Source of the DNA: Hydrogenophaga sp.
Lineage (GTDB): Bacteria; Pseudomonadota; Gammaproteobacteria; Burkholderiales; Burkholderiaceae_C
DNA length: 42,996 nt
Direction: 5' to 3'
NCBI RefSeq assembly: GCF_018780075.1
Contig: NZ_JADMKB010000072.1
Span: 1-42,996, forward strand
The notes beneath the pieces were generated by a model. It was not told the DNA's origin. It made no database searches and worked only from the letters and a program-made list of their open reading frames with translations. The translations under genes and the position numbers were made by a program. This document shows positions 29,300-37,386 of the stretch, in pieces; the first letter of the stretch is position 1, and each line of letters begins with the position of its first letter.

Positions 29300-29493
29300 G
29301 GAGAACCGCTCCACACCCCAGGCCAACAGCAAACGACGACTCCAGCCCAGTCGACTTTGAGCAAAGCACTATGGGCTAAGCAAACCGCCCGGGAAACTGG
29401 GGAATGCCCAATGAGCTATTTGCAGGGCGTTGCATCCACCCGGTGCGAGAGCGGACGGGCTCGTCATGAGGTCAGCGGTCAGCTTTCGAGTTA

Positions 29494-30234
29494 CTACGAC
29501 GGCCAATCAATTGTGCGCAGTAACCTCTGTCCGTTTGCATGCAGAGCTGCCAACGCCTCATGCGCGGTACATTCCCAATGCGGCGCGAACAGCTGCGCCG
29601 TCCTCTCCATGCTCCATGGCTGGATAGGTGCACCATTCTCTTCGGCGAACGGGCCATCGCTTTCAGGAACCACCCTTTCACGCGGAAGCCTAGCGGCCAT
29701 CGCGCTGCCGGCTTCGCTTGAGAATGCGGCTGGCCCCACGCTGAACCAACACCCCATTTTGTACGCAGCTTCCATCTCTGCGACGGTCCCAGTAAACCAA
29801 TGAAGCACGGCGGTACCGTAGCCCGGGTGCTTGAGCAAGATGGTCAGGACGTCCTTCACAGCTCCGCGCGAGTGGATGCTTAGGACTTTGCCGCCGAGCT
29901 CCCTGCTGCGTGACACGGCGGCCTCAAACACTTGTCGCTGTACGGGCAGGCTTGCCTTGAAGCGATAGGAGCCATCAATGCCAATTTCACCCACTGCTGC
30001 AGTCTGCTCTATTTGCTTCAGCAGTTCAGGGAGCTCAGATGCGCGTCGTGCGACTAACTCGGGATGCAAGCCGGGGGTTATGAGCACACGCGGAACATGG
30101 CCAAGAACTCTCGACGTGGCTTCGTAAGCTCGTGGGCTCGTGGTCACCAGCCAGGTGAACTCGTTTCGACGCGCAGCCTCCTCAGCGACTGCTCTTGCGT
30201 TTGGGTAAAGGTCCAAATGGCAATGAAAGTCCAT
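29494..30234 (-). CDS. qatD: QatD, TatD-like metal-dependent hydrolase
   Basis: A 246-aa TIM-barrel DNase-like protein of the TatD family. Metal ligands are seen as H4-C-H6, E83 (GEIGID), H121 (IHSRGA), H145 (LHWFTGT) and D193 (ESDGP), so the active site appears complete. TatD enzymes are 3'-5' DNA/RNA exonucleases. As the fourth gene of a QatABCD operon it is required for anti-phage defence in the characterised system (Gao and co-workers 2020). Its ATG overlaps the qatC stop by one base (TGATG). It lies at the element's left margin, with about 195 bp of non-coding transposon end beyond its stop. Confidence 0.92.
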   Translation of the reverse strand: MDFHCHLDLYPNARAVAEEAARRNEFTWLVTTSPRAYEATSRVLGHVPRVLITPGLHPELVARRASELPELLKQIEQTAAVGEIGIDGSYRFKASLPVQRQVFEAAVSRSRELGGKVLSIHSRGAVKDVLTILLKHPGYGTAVLHWFTGTVAEMEAAYKMGCWFSVGPAAFSSEAGSAMAARLPRERVVPESDGPFAEENGAPIQPWSMERTAQLFAPHWECTAHEALAALHANGQRLLRTIDWPS

Positions 30235-31496
30235 CAGAGCACGCCATCCCTGCGAAGGATTGCTTCGACCTCGGACAATCCGTCACTCAGAACTTGCCGA
30301 TACGAAGCCCGCTCTTCTGGCGCAGCAAAGCCGAGTGTTGCTCCCAGGAATCTGTCCAGGCCGCGTTCCTCGACTGTGAGCACAGCAAGAGCCGCCGCCA
30401 TTGCGTCGTCGGGCCCGCTTGACTTATCGGCTTCGGCGAGTGGGTCATGGACGTAATTTGTTCCATCCCGGTCGGGCCCCCATGCGAAGAATGCTCCTTT
30501 GCGAATCATGCAGGGCACGCAGCGCCCACAGTGGGTGCGGTTGTAAGTCCGGAAGCGGCCACAGCTCGTGGTACTACTTGCCAGCTCTTCCAGGAGAGGC
30601 TGGTTAAGGCACTCCCGAAGCATTTGCCCCTTGGTTCTAAATTTGTAGGGCAACTCGAGCGTTACGGCGACTCCGAGCCCATCCAACATCTCTTGCATCA
30701 TCCCGATGAACTGAGGGTGGGTGGTCTTGGTGCTCAAGCTCGACACACGCCCAGGGACTAAGGGAGGATTTATGCAGATGAATCCGTTCTCAGGCACGTA
30801 CACCTGAACTCTCTCTCCTTCAATCCGAGAGGCAGCCAACACGGCAAATGCGTAGAAGGCTAAGGAGCGAGCGCGAGTGGACGTCTCACGCGCCCCAGGA
30901 AAGGTGATGCCATGACTCCACTGCCAGTGCGAATTGGCGCCTCCCAGCCTGGCCGCATACGAAACCTGACGAGGTGAGTCATCGTGGGCGCGCTGAGAAA
31001 CAAACACGGGCCGGCGGCCTTGCGATACGAGGTCGATACCGCCGACCAAACTATCCAGTCCCCCGGAGAGCAGACAGACGCAATCGTGCGGCACGACCGC
31101 CTTCGTGCCTGCCGGAGGTGCTTCACCCCCTGCGATGAAGTGGAGCGTCCAATAATCACCTGTCAACAACTTGAGCATCTTCTCAAGGTGTGCCTCGAAC
31201 CCGGACCACCGCATTGGTTCGTGCAACCCTACGGTCAGCTCGATAACACGCGTCCAGCCGTCTGCGCTTGTCGCCCTGGGGCAAGCCAGGTCTGCCGCGC
31301 AGACAGCCAAACAGAACTGCACGAAGTCCCACCTCGCGGCATCGGGTGCAAAGCCCTTGCGCTTGAGCAGGCGCTTCCACTTGTTGGCGATGTTGCCCAC
31401 GCCCTCACGACTGGCCGATTTGAAAAACGAGAAAGCCTGCTCATCCGGCAGAAGGTTCTCCGGCAGACTCTCAACGCTGGTGCATAGAATTTTCAT
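30234..31496 (-). CDS. qatC: QatC, QueC-like 7-deazaguanine synthase family protein
   Basis: A 420-aa protein whose central part resembles QueC, the ATP-dependent 7-cyano-7-deazaguanine synthase. The PP-loop SGGLDS is at residues 144-149. Four zinc-type cysteines, C312, C323, C326 and C329, copy the QueC pattern with slightly wider first spacing. It is much longer than QueC (about 230 aa), with a 140-residue N-terminal extension and a C-terminal tail. It is therefore the Qat component and not a queuosine gene; the reaction it performs in defence is not known to me. ATGA overlap with qatB and TGATG with qatD show coupling. Confidence 0.93.
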   Translation of the reverse strand: MKILCTSVESLPENLLPDEQAFSFFKSASREGVGNIANKWKRLLKRKGFAPDAARWDFVQFCLAVCAADLACPRATSADGWTRVIELTVGLHEPMRWSGFEAHLEKMLKLLTGDYWTLHFIAGGEAPPAGTKAVVPHDCVCLLSGGLDSLVGGIDLVSQGRRPVFVSQRAHDDSPRQVSYAARLGGANSHWQWSHGITFPGARETSTRARSLAFYAFAVLAASRIEGERVQVYVPENGFICINPPLVPGRVSSLSTKTTHPQFIGMMQEMLDGLGVAVTLELPYKFRTKGQMLRECLNQPLLEELASSTTSCGRFRTYNRTHCGRCVPCMIRKGAFFAWGPDRDGTNYVHDPLAEADKSSGPDDAMAAALAVLTVEERGLDRFLGATLGFAAPEERASYRQVLSDGLSEVEAILRRDGVL

Positions 31497-32344
31497 TCGC
31501 CGAACACCTCCAAAGTAGCCGCCAAGACATCGCTGGCCAATCCGTGGGAATCGACGGGACGTGGTCCCAACTTATCAAGCTCCACTCGTACCAGTCCGCG
31601 CACGTACTCGCGAATATCGTTGCGGCATAACTGCACCTGTTGAGGTGTGTACTTCAACTTCTCATAGCTCTGGCCCAGGAGAAGGTCGACGCGATTGCAG
31701 ATGTCGTTCGCGACGGTGAAACCGATGACGTCCGCGATTTGCCGGTCGGTCAGATTGAAGATGTCGACATCGGGAGATGTCTCATACAGCATCGAGAATG
31801 TCTCCGTAGCTGCATTGCGAAGCGACTCTTCATCTATGCTGCCCGAGTTTGGTATGACCTCTTTTACGACCTCCAGAATGAGGTCCTCGGCAGAGAGGTT
31901 TGCCGCGCGGACACGCTGAACCCAATTGACGACACCCGCGTTGGTCCCATCACGTGCCTGAGTAAGAAACTGACCCAGAGCGCCGGCGCCCTGCGCTGTG
32001 GAACGCATGGTGCTGGCAGCGCGAGCTGGGCCCCCCATCCCTCGACCGACCATCCGCTTCGCAGCGGCCTTGAAGTCGTCTCGTCCGCCGCCTGCCAACG
32101 CACCAGACATGGCAGTGCGGGCTGCGGCAAGCCGTCGAGAAGGATTAGCCACTGTTGCCTGTTGAGCGGGTGCCCCTTCGCCCTGAGGTCCATCCCCACC
32201 GCCGTCACCGTCGCCATCTCTTTGCCCATCTCCACCTTCGCCCCCATCGCCATCCCCGCCTCCACCTCCGGCGGGGCCATCTAACCACTCAGGGTCGAAT
32301 GGAGAGCGCGGTCCGCCGCCTTTGCTCGAAGTAGACGTCCCCAT
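31493..32344 (-). CDS. qatB: QatB, defence-associated protein of unknown activity
   Basis: A 283-aa protein in the qatB position. Residues 22-60 are a low-complexity Gly/Asp/Glu tract, followed by an Ala/Gly-rich linker and then a compact acidic helical C-terminal domain (about 125-283). That domain contains NSGSIDEESLRNAATETF and FTVANDICNRVDLLLGQSYEKL. No catalytic motif is recognisable. Known Qat systems require this gene, but its activity is undefined. It overlaps qatA by one base and qatC by four, placing it firmly in the operon. Confidence 0.88.
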   Translation of the reverse strand: MGTSTSSKGGGPRSPFDPEWLDGPAGGGGGDGDGGEGGDGQRDGDGDGGGDGPQGEGAPAQQATVANPSRRLAAARTAMSGALAGGGRDDFKAAAKRMVGRGMGGPARAASTMRSTAQGAGALGQFLTQARDGTNAGVVNWVQRVRAANLSAEDLILEVVKEVIPNSGSIDEESLRNAATETFSMLYETSPDVDIFNLTDRQIADVIGFTVANDICNRVDLLLGQSYEKLKYTPQQVQLCRNDIREYVRGLVRVELDKLGPRPVDSHGLASDVLAATLEVFGE

Positions 32345-34197
32345 CAGCCACCCCTCTGCTTCATCTGCTCAATTGCACGTTTCACCGTTCTGTCCGTGTC
32401 TGCATGGACAAGCCATACTTCTAAAACAGGCTTTGCCCAAGGCTGGGCAGCCAACTCCGGAATGAGACCGGAGCCGATAGATGCAGCAGGAGCCTTCGAC
32501 AGCAACTCCGCCGCTGTCGGCCCATGCTGCGCAAATACTCTGCAAGTTTCGATGAGCATCAGCACATCGGCGCCAATACGCCACGTTCGCTTCGGCGCTT
32601 GGAGGGCCCAAGCGCGAGTCATCGCCAGGCCTGCCTGGGCAGCACCGGCCTGAGTGATAGCCTCAGTTAGCGGCGCATTTCGTGCAGTGGCTGCGACTAG
32701 GGCATCGCGGAGCTCACGCCCCACTGCGGTCAAATTGTCGATGCCGAAGTCGCGGGTTTGCGTGTCTCGACTGAGGTGCAACAATGGACGAAGGTCAACA
32801 TCCCCTAGAGGCGGGGCAAGACCGAGCCATTGGTGAACAAACGGGTCGTTGGCATCGAAAGGCGCTGCGAGCTCTTTTCCGGCTGCATTTGCTTCTTCGG
32901 CAGCTTTTAGTGGAGCCACTCGCCCGTCGGATTCGGACGTCACCATATTGGCAAGAGCAATTGAAAGGTCGGGGGCACAGCGTTCGACGAGATGCCATTT
33001 CGCCAACGCTTGGAGGTCAAGCTTAATGCCCTGGGGTTCAGCCAAGCTCGACCTTAGGAAGACGGTGTTCAGAAAGCGCTTCATCAACCTCGGGTTCCCA
33101 TCGACTGCAAGTGACCTTGTCAGCAATGGTGCGAGGCCATCGGCAAGCTTCATCAAGTCGAGCATGTGCTGGTTGTCGAGGCCTACCTGCGCTTCCAAAA
33201 AATCAAGCGTTACCGAGTCGCCGCGCCAAGCTTCTCGCAGTCTCTCAGAAACGGCTCCTAAAGCAACGTCGAACTTCAATCTCTCGAAGTGACCGTCCTC
33301 CCTCGCACGCTGCATGAGTAAAAGTGCGATGTATGCCTTGGCTTCGTTGACGCCGAGCCGCGGGACCTGCAGCGGAACTTGGATGAGCTTGTCAAAGTAG
33401 TTCGTCGCGACCTCATCCTTGATTCCAGTCCCAGCGAAATGAACCCTGACTGCCCCTTTGATGAAGTCATTATCGGCAGCGACCACGAACGCGCTGCGCT
33501 TGATAAAGAGCAGTAAGCGAATGGACTCGAGCGTCGAAATTGCGGTCTTGGGCAGGCAGCGGTCGAGGTCGTCGACGAAAACTACAAGCGTGATTTTCAG
33601 CTCGTCGAGCAACGATTCGAGAGCCAGTCGAAATGCCTGAATCTCACCAGGCAGGGAAACTGGCTCCGCTGGCTTGAGCAGGCCGTCTCCGCCTTGCTCC
33701 TTATCCGCTCCTTCAGCTCCCTTCTCGTCGGCATCCCCTTTGCCGATAAGCCCGAACTTCTGCATGGCTCGGCCAACCATCCCGACCGGCACGCCAGTGA
33801 AATATGTGGCTGCGGCCTCACCGCCCAGTTGAACGAGTCGCAGTATGTTGATGCGTTTTAGAAGTCGCTTTGCCTTGTCGAAAAGGTCTGCATTCGTTCG
33901 CGCTCTCTCAAGAACTTCATCACCTACCAGTTGCAAAAGGGCGTTGCGGGCGCTATCAAAATCTTGATAGAGCCAAGGATTGAATGTGACTAGCACATAT
34001 GTGTTTTCGCCCGGCTTGTTGAGCGTTTCGAGGCGTTGCGCCACCATTTTGACGAGAGAGGTCTTTCCTGCACCCCATCCACCGGAGATGCCAACGGATA
34101 TAGGCTCTCCGCCAGCCTGTTGAAGCAACTTCGCACACGCATCGGCTACGACCCCAAAATTCAAATAGTCGACAGTCGTTTCGTTGTCATGCCACAT
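32344..34197 (-). CDS. qatA: QatA, KAP-family P-loop ATPase
   Basis: A 617-aa ATPase of the KAP family. Walker A is GGWGAGKT at residues 39-46 and Walker B is VVFVDDLDR at 205-213, followed by a sensor-like AFVVAADNDFIKGAV. Between them lies a hydrophobic, charged insert (about 120-185), the KAP insert that often holds membrane segments; here it is short and only weakly hydrophobic. QatA is the predicted sensor or motor of the QatABCD anti-phage system. GGGGAGGG (34203-34210) lies 5 nt before ATG, a very strong ribosome-binding site. It is first in the operon, so its upstream region carries the promoter. Confidence 0.93.
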   Translation of the reverse strand: MWHDNETTVDYLNFGVVADACAKLLQQAGGEPISVGISGGWGAGKTSLVKMVAQRLETLNKPGENTYVLVTFNPWLYQDFDSARNALLQLVGDEVLERARTNADLFDKAKRLLKRINILRLVQLGGEAAATYFTGVPVGMVGRAMQKFGLIGKGDADEKGAEGADKEQGGDGLLKPAEPVSLPGEIQAFRLALESLLDELKITLVVFVDDLDRCLPKTAISTLESIRLLLFIKRSAFVVAADNDFIKGAVRVHFAGTGIKDEVATNYFDKLIQVPLQVPRLGVNEAKAYIALLLMQRAREDGHFERLKFDVALGAVSERLREAWRGDSVTLDFLEAQVGLDNQHMLDLMKLADGLAPLLTRSLAVDGNPRLMKRFLNTVFLRSSLAEPQGIKLDLQALAKWHLVERCAPDLSIALANMVTSESDGRVAPLKAAEEANAAGKELAAPFDANDPFVHQWLGLAPPLGDVDLRPLLHLSRDTQTRDFGIDNLTAVGRELRDALVAATARNAPLTEAITQAGAAQAGLAMTRAWALQAPKRTWRIGADVLMLIETCRVFAQHGPTAAELLSKAPAASIGSGLIPELAAQPWAKPVLEVWLVHADTDRTVKRAIEQMKQRGG

Positions 34198-34516
34198 TTA
34201 AACCCTCCCCGATTTTTCGTAACTCTGCACCAATAACGTAGGTGCTATTTTATGTTGACGGCTTGCACGCCGCTCGTGGTTATAAGGCACCGATGCCTTG
34301 CCTGATATTAGTTGTTACCAGCACTCCGCTTAAATCGGCACCGACTTTATTGCCCTCATTGATTCACCGTTCAAAATCAAAACACGCATTCTGAACGGTG
34401 AATATGTCGCTCATGTCGCATGCAATTGAAAGACATCGAGTCATTCTTCTTGGCTAACGGCTCCTACCGGGCGACGGGGAGGCGACCGCACGAGCCCCAT
34501 ACTACGCGGGAGAATC
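34198..34516. promoter_or_regulatory. Upstream region of the qat operon with a 12-bp inverted repeat
   Basis: No gene is seen. A perfect 12-bp inverted repeat, ATTCACCGTTCA (34362-34373) and TGAACGGTGAAT (34392-34403), is separated by 18 bp. The spacing suits two operator half-sites or a cruciform better than a terminator, as no T run follows. A weak TAAAAT -10-like box for qatA lies near 34250 on the minus strand, without a clear -35. Confidence 0.4.
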
Positions 34517-34596
34517 GTGCCGCCACTACGGTCGAGCCTAAAGAGTGCCGGCAGGCGGCCTGAAATCAAGTCGATTCAGCAACGCGTGCTCTCATT

Positions 34597-34741
34597 GATT
34601 TTGGTCGTCATCCTGCACGAGCACCAGTACGACGAGTGGCTGACCGCAGCACCGTCAAAGTCGATGGACTTCATGCGCCAGTACCCAGCGCATCTCTTGC
34701 ATTCCACGCCAGACCCAGACCGCGGCAAGAAAAAGCGATAG
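34597..34741 (+). pseudogene. C-terminal remnant of an SRAP/YedK (HMCES) protein
   Basis: In frame with TAG at 34739-34741 the sequence reads HEHQYDEWLTAAPSKSMDFM, then RQYPAHLL and a Lys/Arg-rich end. This resembles the last 50 residues of SOS-response-associated peptidases, which cross-link to abasic sites in single-stranded DNA. The catalytic N-terminal Cys half is absent; upstream bases give no continuation. I read it as the tail of a deleted gene, with moderate confidence because it rests on a short recognised stretch. Confidence 0.5.
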
Positions 34742-34787
34742 GACGCGGCTTTGGTCAGCGATTTCGCTCCTGCCTGGACACGCCACG

Positions 34788-35444
34788 TTGACTCAACCCT
34801 CCAAGCTCACGAGAAATCACCCCACCGTGCTCCTCTACGTAGACTCCCAATTCGCATCCCCGTATGCGCTTTCCGCCTTCGTTGCGCTCCGCACGAAGGG
34901 CATCGCGTTCGAGGTCGTGCCACTGGACCTTGCAGCAAGCCAGAACACCACCCCTGACTACAAGGAAACCTCGCTCACCGGCAGGGTGCCCACCTTGGTC
35001 TGCGACGGATTCGCCCTCTCGGAGTCATCGGCTATTGCCGAGTACCTCGAAGAGCTGCACCCCATACCGCGGCTGTACCCCTCCTCACCTCAGGCCAGAG
35101 CGCGCGCTCGCCAGGTTCAGGCGTGGTTGCGCAGTGACCTGCTGGCTTTGCGGCAAGACCGTTCGACGGAGGTCATCTTCTACCGCCCCACCGTCTCGCC
35201 GCTGAGCCCTGCGGGCGAAGTGGCTGCGAAGAAGCTGCTGCAGGCAGCCTCTGCTTTGCTTGCGCACGGAGAGGGCCACCTGTTTGGTCAGTGGTGTATC
35301 GCAGACCTGGACCTGACCGTCATGCTCAACCGCCTGGTCCTCAACGGCGACCCAGTCCCCGAAGCCTTGGCCAGCTACGCGCGCAGGCAGTGGCAGCTTG
35401 CTGCGGTGCAGGAGTGGCTACGGTTCCCCCGACCGGCACTTTGA
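34788..35444 (+). CDS. yfcF: Glutathione S-transferase (YfcF-like)
   Basis: A 218-aa protein with an N-terminal thioredoxin-fold GST domain (TVLLYVDSQFASPYALSAFVAL, GRVPTLVCDGFALSESSAI) and a helical C-terminal domain. It matches the YfcF subgroup, which has glutathione-dependent transferase and peroxidase activity. GRVPTL holds the cis-Pro and ESSAI the glutathione-binding Glu-Ser. There is no in-frame ATG near the start: TTG 34788 is the longest choice and GTG 34827 the alternative directly at the domain, so the start is uncertain. It sits alone between remnants in the transposon cargo. Confidence 0.85.
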   Translation: MTQPSKLTRNHPTVLLYVDSQFASPYALSAFVALRTKGIAFEVVPLDLAASQNTTPDYKETSLTGRVPTLVCDGFALSESSAIAEYLEELHPIPRLYPSSPQARARARQVQAWLRSDLLALRQDRSTEVIFYRPTVSPLSPAGEVAAKKLLQAASALLAHGEGHLFGQWCIADLDLTVMLNRLVLNGDPVPEALASYARRQWQLAAVQEWLRFPRPAL

Positions 35445-35910
35445 GCGCGGCCTGCAACTTGACTGATTCACCAACGGCCAGTACGCGATGTACTGACCAT
35501 TGCTCTTTGAGTATCGAAAGCCAAGCCCGAAAGCCTGCTCCACGCAGGTAGGCACCACTTGCATATCCAGCGTCAATATGCCCCGTCTTCCGGACCTTCT
35601 TTGTCCGCGAGCATGACCTGCCCGGACGCCTGGTGACCCACCATGCACTGCCAGTTCAGTCGTCGGTACTTTTGGAACACGATGACAAGACTGGATTCGC
35701 TAGGTACATTCGCGCGATGCCTGCGCAACAGCCTGTCCCACACGAATTTCGTCATTTGCTTGATGATGCGGCCCATGGGTTTGCATCCAAACATTCGGCA
35801 GGGAAGCTAGGTAACAGACACGCGGGGCCCACGTGGGTGTGCGACGAAGAGGACGGGCAAGAGCCAAAGTACAAATCCTCCACCCCAAGCTGCACCTGAA
35901 AGCGACTTCG
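35445..35910. other. 466-bp stretch with no assignable gene
   Basis: Open frames exist on both strands. The plus frame about 35549-35899 contains VREHDLPGRLVTHHALPVQS; the minus frame 35573-35794 contains RLLRRHRANVPSESSLVIVF. Neither has a convincing start, ribosome-binding site or recognised family. It could be a decayed gene or untranslated cargo spacer. No terminator was identified. Confidence 0.4.
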
Positions 35911-36351
35911 ATGCGGCTGGTCTTCACCGACTTTGATGGGGTCCTCCATCCCCTTGATGCGGAGCTTCCCGAGGGGCGCCGATTTTGCTGGCTACCTGTA
36001 CTTGAATCTCTGCTCGTCGGCCACCCCGACGTACACATAGTTGTTCATTCCAGTTGGCGCTACGAGTACATCGACCAAGAACTGCGAGCACTACTCGGGC
36101 CGTTGGGACCGAAGTTTGTCGGCAGTGCGCCGCGCGGACCCCGCGAACAATCGATAGAGCTCGTACTCCAGGCGAATCGACTTGTTCGGCACCATCTCGT
36201 ACTCGATGACGACAAGCAAGAGTTCACCGGCACTGCGGTCAACTTGTTGCTGCTCAACCCTCAGCGCGGAATTTCGGACGAACCGGCTCAATCCGCCATC
36301 AGGAACTGGCTGCAAGCGACGTCCCCAGTTCAGTCTCACGTCACCCCATGA
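35911..36351 (+). CDS. Small HAD-domain protein (Swiss Army Knife RNA-repair HAD type)
   Basis: A 146-aa protein of the haloacid dehalogenase fold. It begins MRLVFTDFDGVLHP, giving the nucleophile Asp and acid/base Asp in DFDG. HSSWRYEYI supplies the motif II Ser, and HHLVLDDDKQEF the motif IV acidic pair. The compact build matches the HAD domain described in fused RNA-repair proteins, and free-standing copies are common in phages and islands. A phosphatase acting on nucleic acid ends or nucleotides is the best guess. ATG 35911 fits the conserved start. It is coupled to the next gene by an ATGA overlap. Confidence 0.8.
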   Translation: MRLVFTDFDGVLHPLDAELPEGRRFCWLPVLESLLVGHPDVHIVVHSSWRYEYIDQELRALLGPLGPKFVGSAPRGPREQSIELVLQANRLVRHHLVLDDDKQEFTGTAVNLLLLNPQRGISDEPAQSAIRNWLQATSPVQSHVTP

Positions 36352-36638
36352 AAACTGAGCCGCCGACACGCACACCCGGCCTGCGGGAGCTTGACCTAGA
36401 ACGAATCAAATCAGAGCAGATTGGCGCCAGCGTCATCACCAGCGCAGAGGCGCTGGTGCGGCGGGTGGAAGACTTGCTTTTCGAGGCAGACGACATGCTG
36501 CAAGACGCTCAGCTCCGGCAGGACCCTCATTGGTGGCAGTATGCAGACCGTCGTGACGACCTTGTGGATGTTCTGAGAGCAATATCCAACGCAGTTGAGT
36601 TCACCTTGAAGACCGAGCCTTCAGACAAGAAGCGATAG
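36348..36638 (+). CDS. 96-aa helical protein of unknown function
   Basis: A 96-aa acidic, mostly helical protein with no recognised domain. It includes RIKSEQIGASVITSAEALVR, a Trp-rich HWWQYADRRDDL and a basic C-terminus. Its start overlaps the HAD gene stop as ATGA, so the pair is translationally coupled and probably acts together. It could be a partner or inhibitor of the HAD protein; this is inference from position only. It is convergent with the thermonuclease gene. Confidence 0.7.
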   Translation: MKTEPPTRTPGLRELDLERIKSEQIGASVITSAEALVRRVEDLLFEADDMLQDAQLRQDPHWWQYADRRDDLVDVLRAISNAVEFTLKTEPSDKKR

Positions 36639-36658
36639 AGCGAGCTCCTGAACATTCC

Positions 36659-37144
36659 TCATCGCCCGTTATGCCTCCAGTCCCAAGGCGCTTCTGGTTC
36701 TGGGTCAACCCACAAACCTCTTCGTTCGCTGCGAGCCTCGTTCTCAGACTTCGCGTACAGGATTCGGTCCGGGAGACTTTGTTCTTCCTCATAGGCTTTG
36801 TAGTGCCAAGCAAGTCCCGCCGCAACCATCGCTAGGTTGATGTCACTGCCCTCGAACACCACCTTGCCCACTGTACGGCCGTACCTGTCCTTCTTGTCCG
36901 ACTCCACTTCTACGTGCTTGGAAAACACTAACGATGCGAGGAGTTCGCGGGACCGTTGACCAAATGCTTGCTTTCGTTCCGGCGCGTCAATACCGGAAAG
37001 GCGAATTTTGTGTTGCCGCTGATATGAGTCAAGCAACGTGATGGTGTCGCCATCCGTCACACCAACGACCTGCCCACCGATGACATCCGCGTGACTGGTC
37101 CCCTGTACGAAAGCCACCAAGAAGGCGGCAATGAGATGCTTCAT
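36659..37144 (-). CDS. Secreted thermonuclease-family (SNase-like) nuclease
   Basis: A 161-aa protein with a Sec signal peptide (MKHLIAAFLVAFVQGTSHADV) and an OB-fold staphylococcal-nuclease domain. The motifs GVTDGDTI, IRLSGIDAPERKQAFG and DRYGRTVGKV carry the calcium-binding Asp and the catalytic Arg/Glu/Arg set. AMVAAGLAWHYKAY and a C-terminal RRGLWVDPEPEAPWDWR follow as in the family. It should degrade DNA or RNA in the periplasm or outside. I start at ATG 37144 since it begins the signal peptide; a longer frame would place a terminator hairpin in the coding region. The hairpin lies just upstream. Confidence 0.88.
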   Translation of the reverse strand: MKHLIAAFLVAFVQGTSHADVIGGQVVGVTDGDTITLLDSYQRQHKIRLSGIDAPERKQAFGQRSRELLASLVFSKHVEVESDKKDRYGRTVGKVVFEGSDINLAMVAAGLAWHYKAYEEEQSLPDRILYAKSENEARSERRGLWVDPEPEAPWDWRHNGR

Positions 37145-37151
37145 TTGAGAG

Positions 37152-37180
37152 AAAAAACGATGCCCGGTCAGACCGGGCAT
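37152..37180 (-). terminator. Terminator-like hairpin just before the thermonuclease start
   Basis: On the minus strand, ATGCCCGGTC and GACCGGGCAT (37160-37180, one base between) form a strong stem. It is followed by CG and six T (37152-37157), which end 7 nt before ATG 37144. It may end the oxygenase transcript from 37387 or attenuate the nuclease gene. Confidence 0.75.
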
Positions 37181-37251
37181 GAGAAAGCACACGAAGTGCT
37201 AAGGAGGAGAGTCCTCAATGAAGACTCCACAGCTATTTTGACCGCGAGAAT

Positions 37252-37287
37252 ATGCCTCGTCATCCTCACTTCAGAGGATTCAGGCAT
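37252..37287. promoter_or_regulatory. Nested inverted repeat upstream of the thermonuclease
   Basis: Two nested arms, ATGCCT/AGGCAT (37252-37257, 37282-37287) and ATCCTC/GAGGAT (37262-37267, 37274-37279), form an imperfect stem in the gap between the oxygenase stop and the nuclease hairpin. It may be an operator or RNA structure. Confidence 0.35.
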
Positions 37288-37386
37288 GCTATCGAGAGAG
37301 CGCACCTGAGAAGCTGAAATCAGCATACGCTGCCCACCGAGCCTCTTTTTCTGAAGCCCCCGCACACGCCAAGAGCGTACCTTGGA

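Noticed and set aside
30234..31496. Queuosine biosynthesis gene queC
   Set aside because: The protein is nearly twice QueC length, with a large N-terminal extension, and sits inside a coupled four-gene set with KAP ATPase and TatD, which fits QatC.
34517..34741. Intact 74-aa gene starting at 34529 or nearby
   Set aside because: No ribosome-binding site or family start is seen, and only its last third is recognisable as an SRAP tail, so a remnant is more likely.
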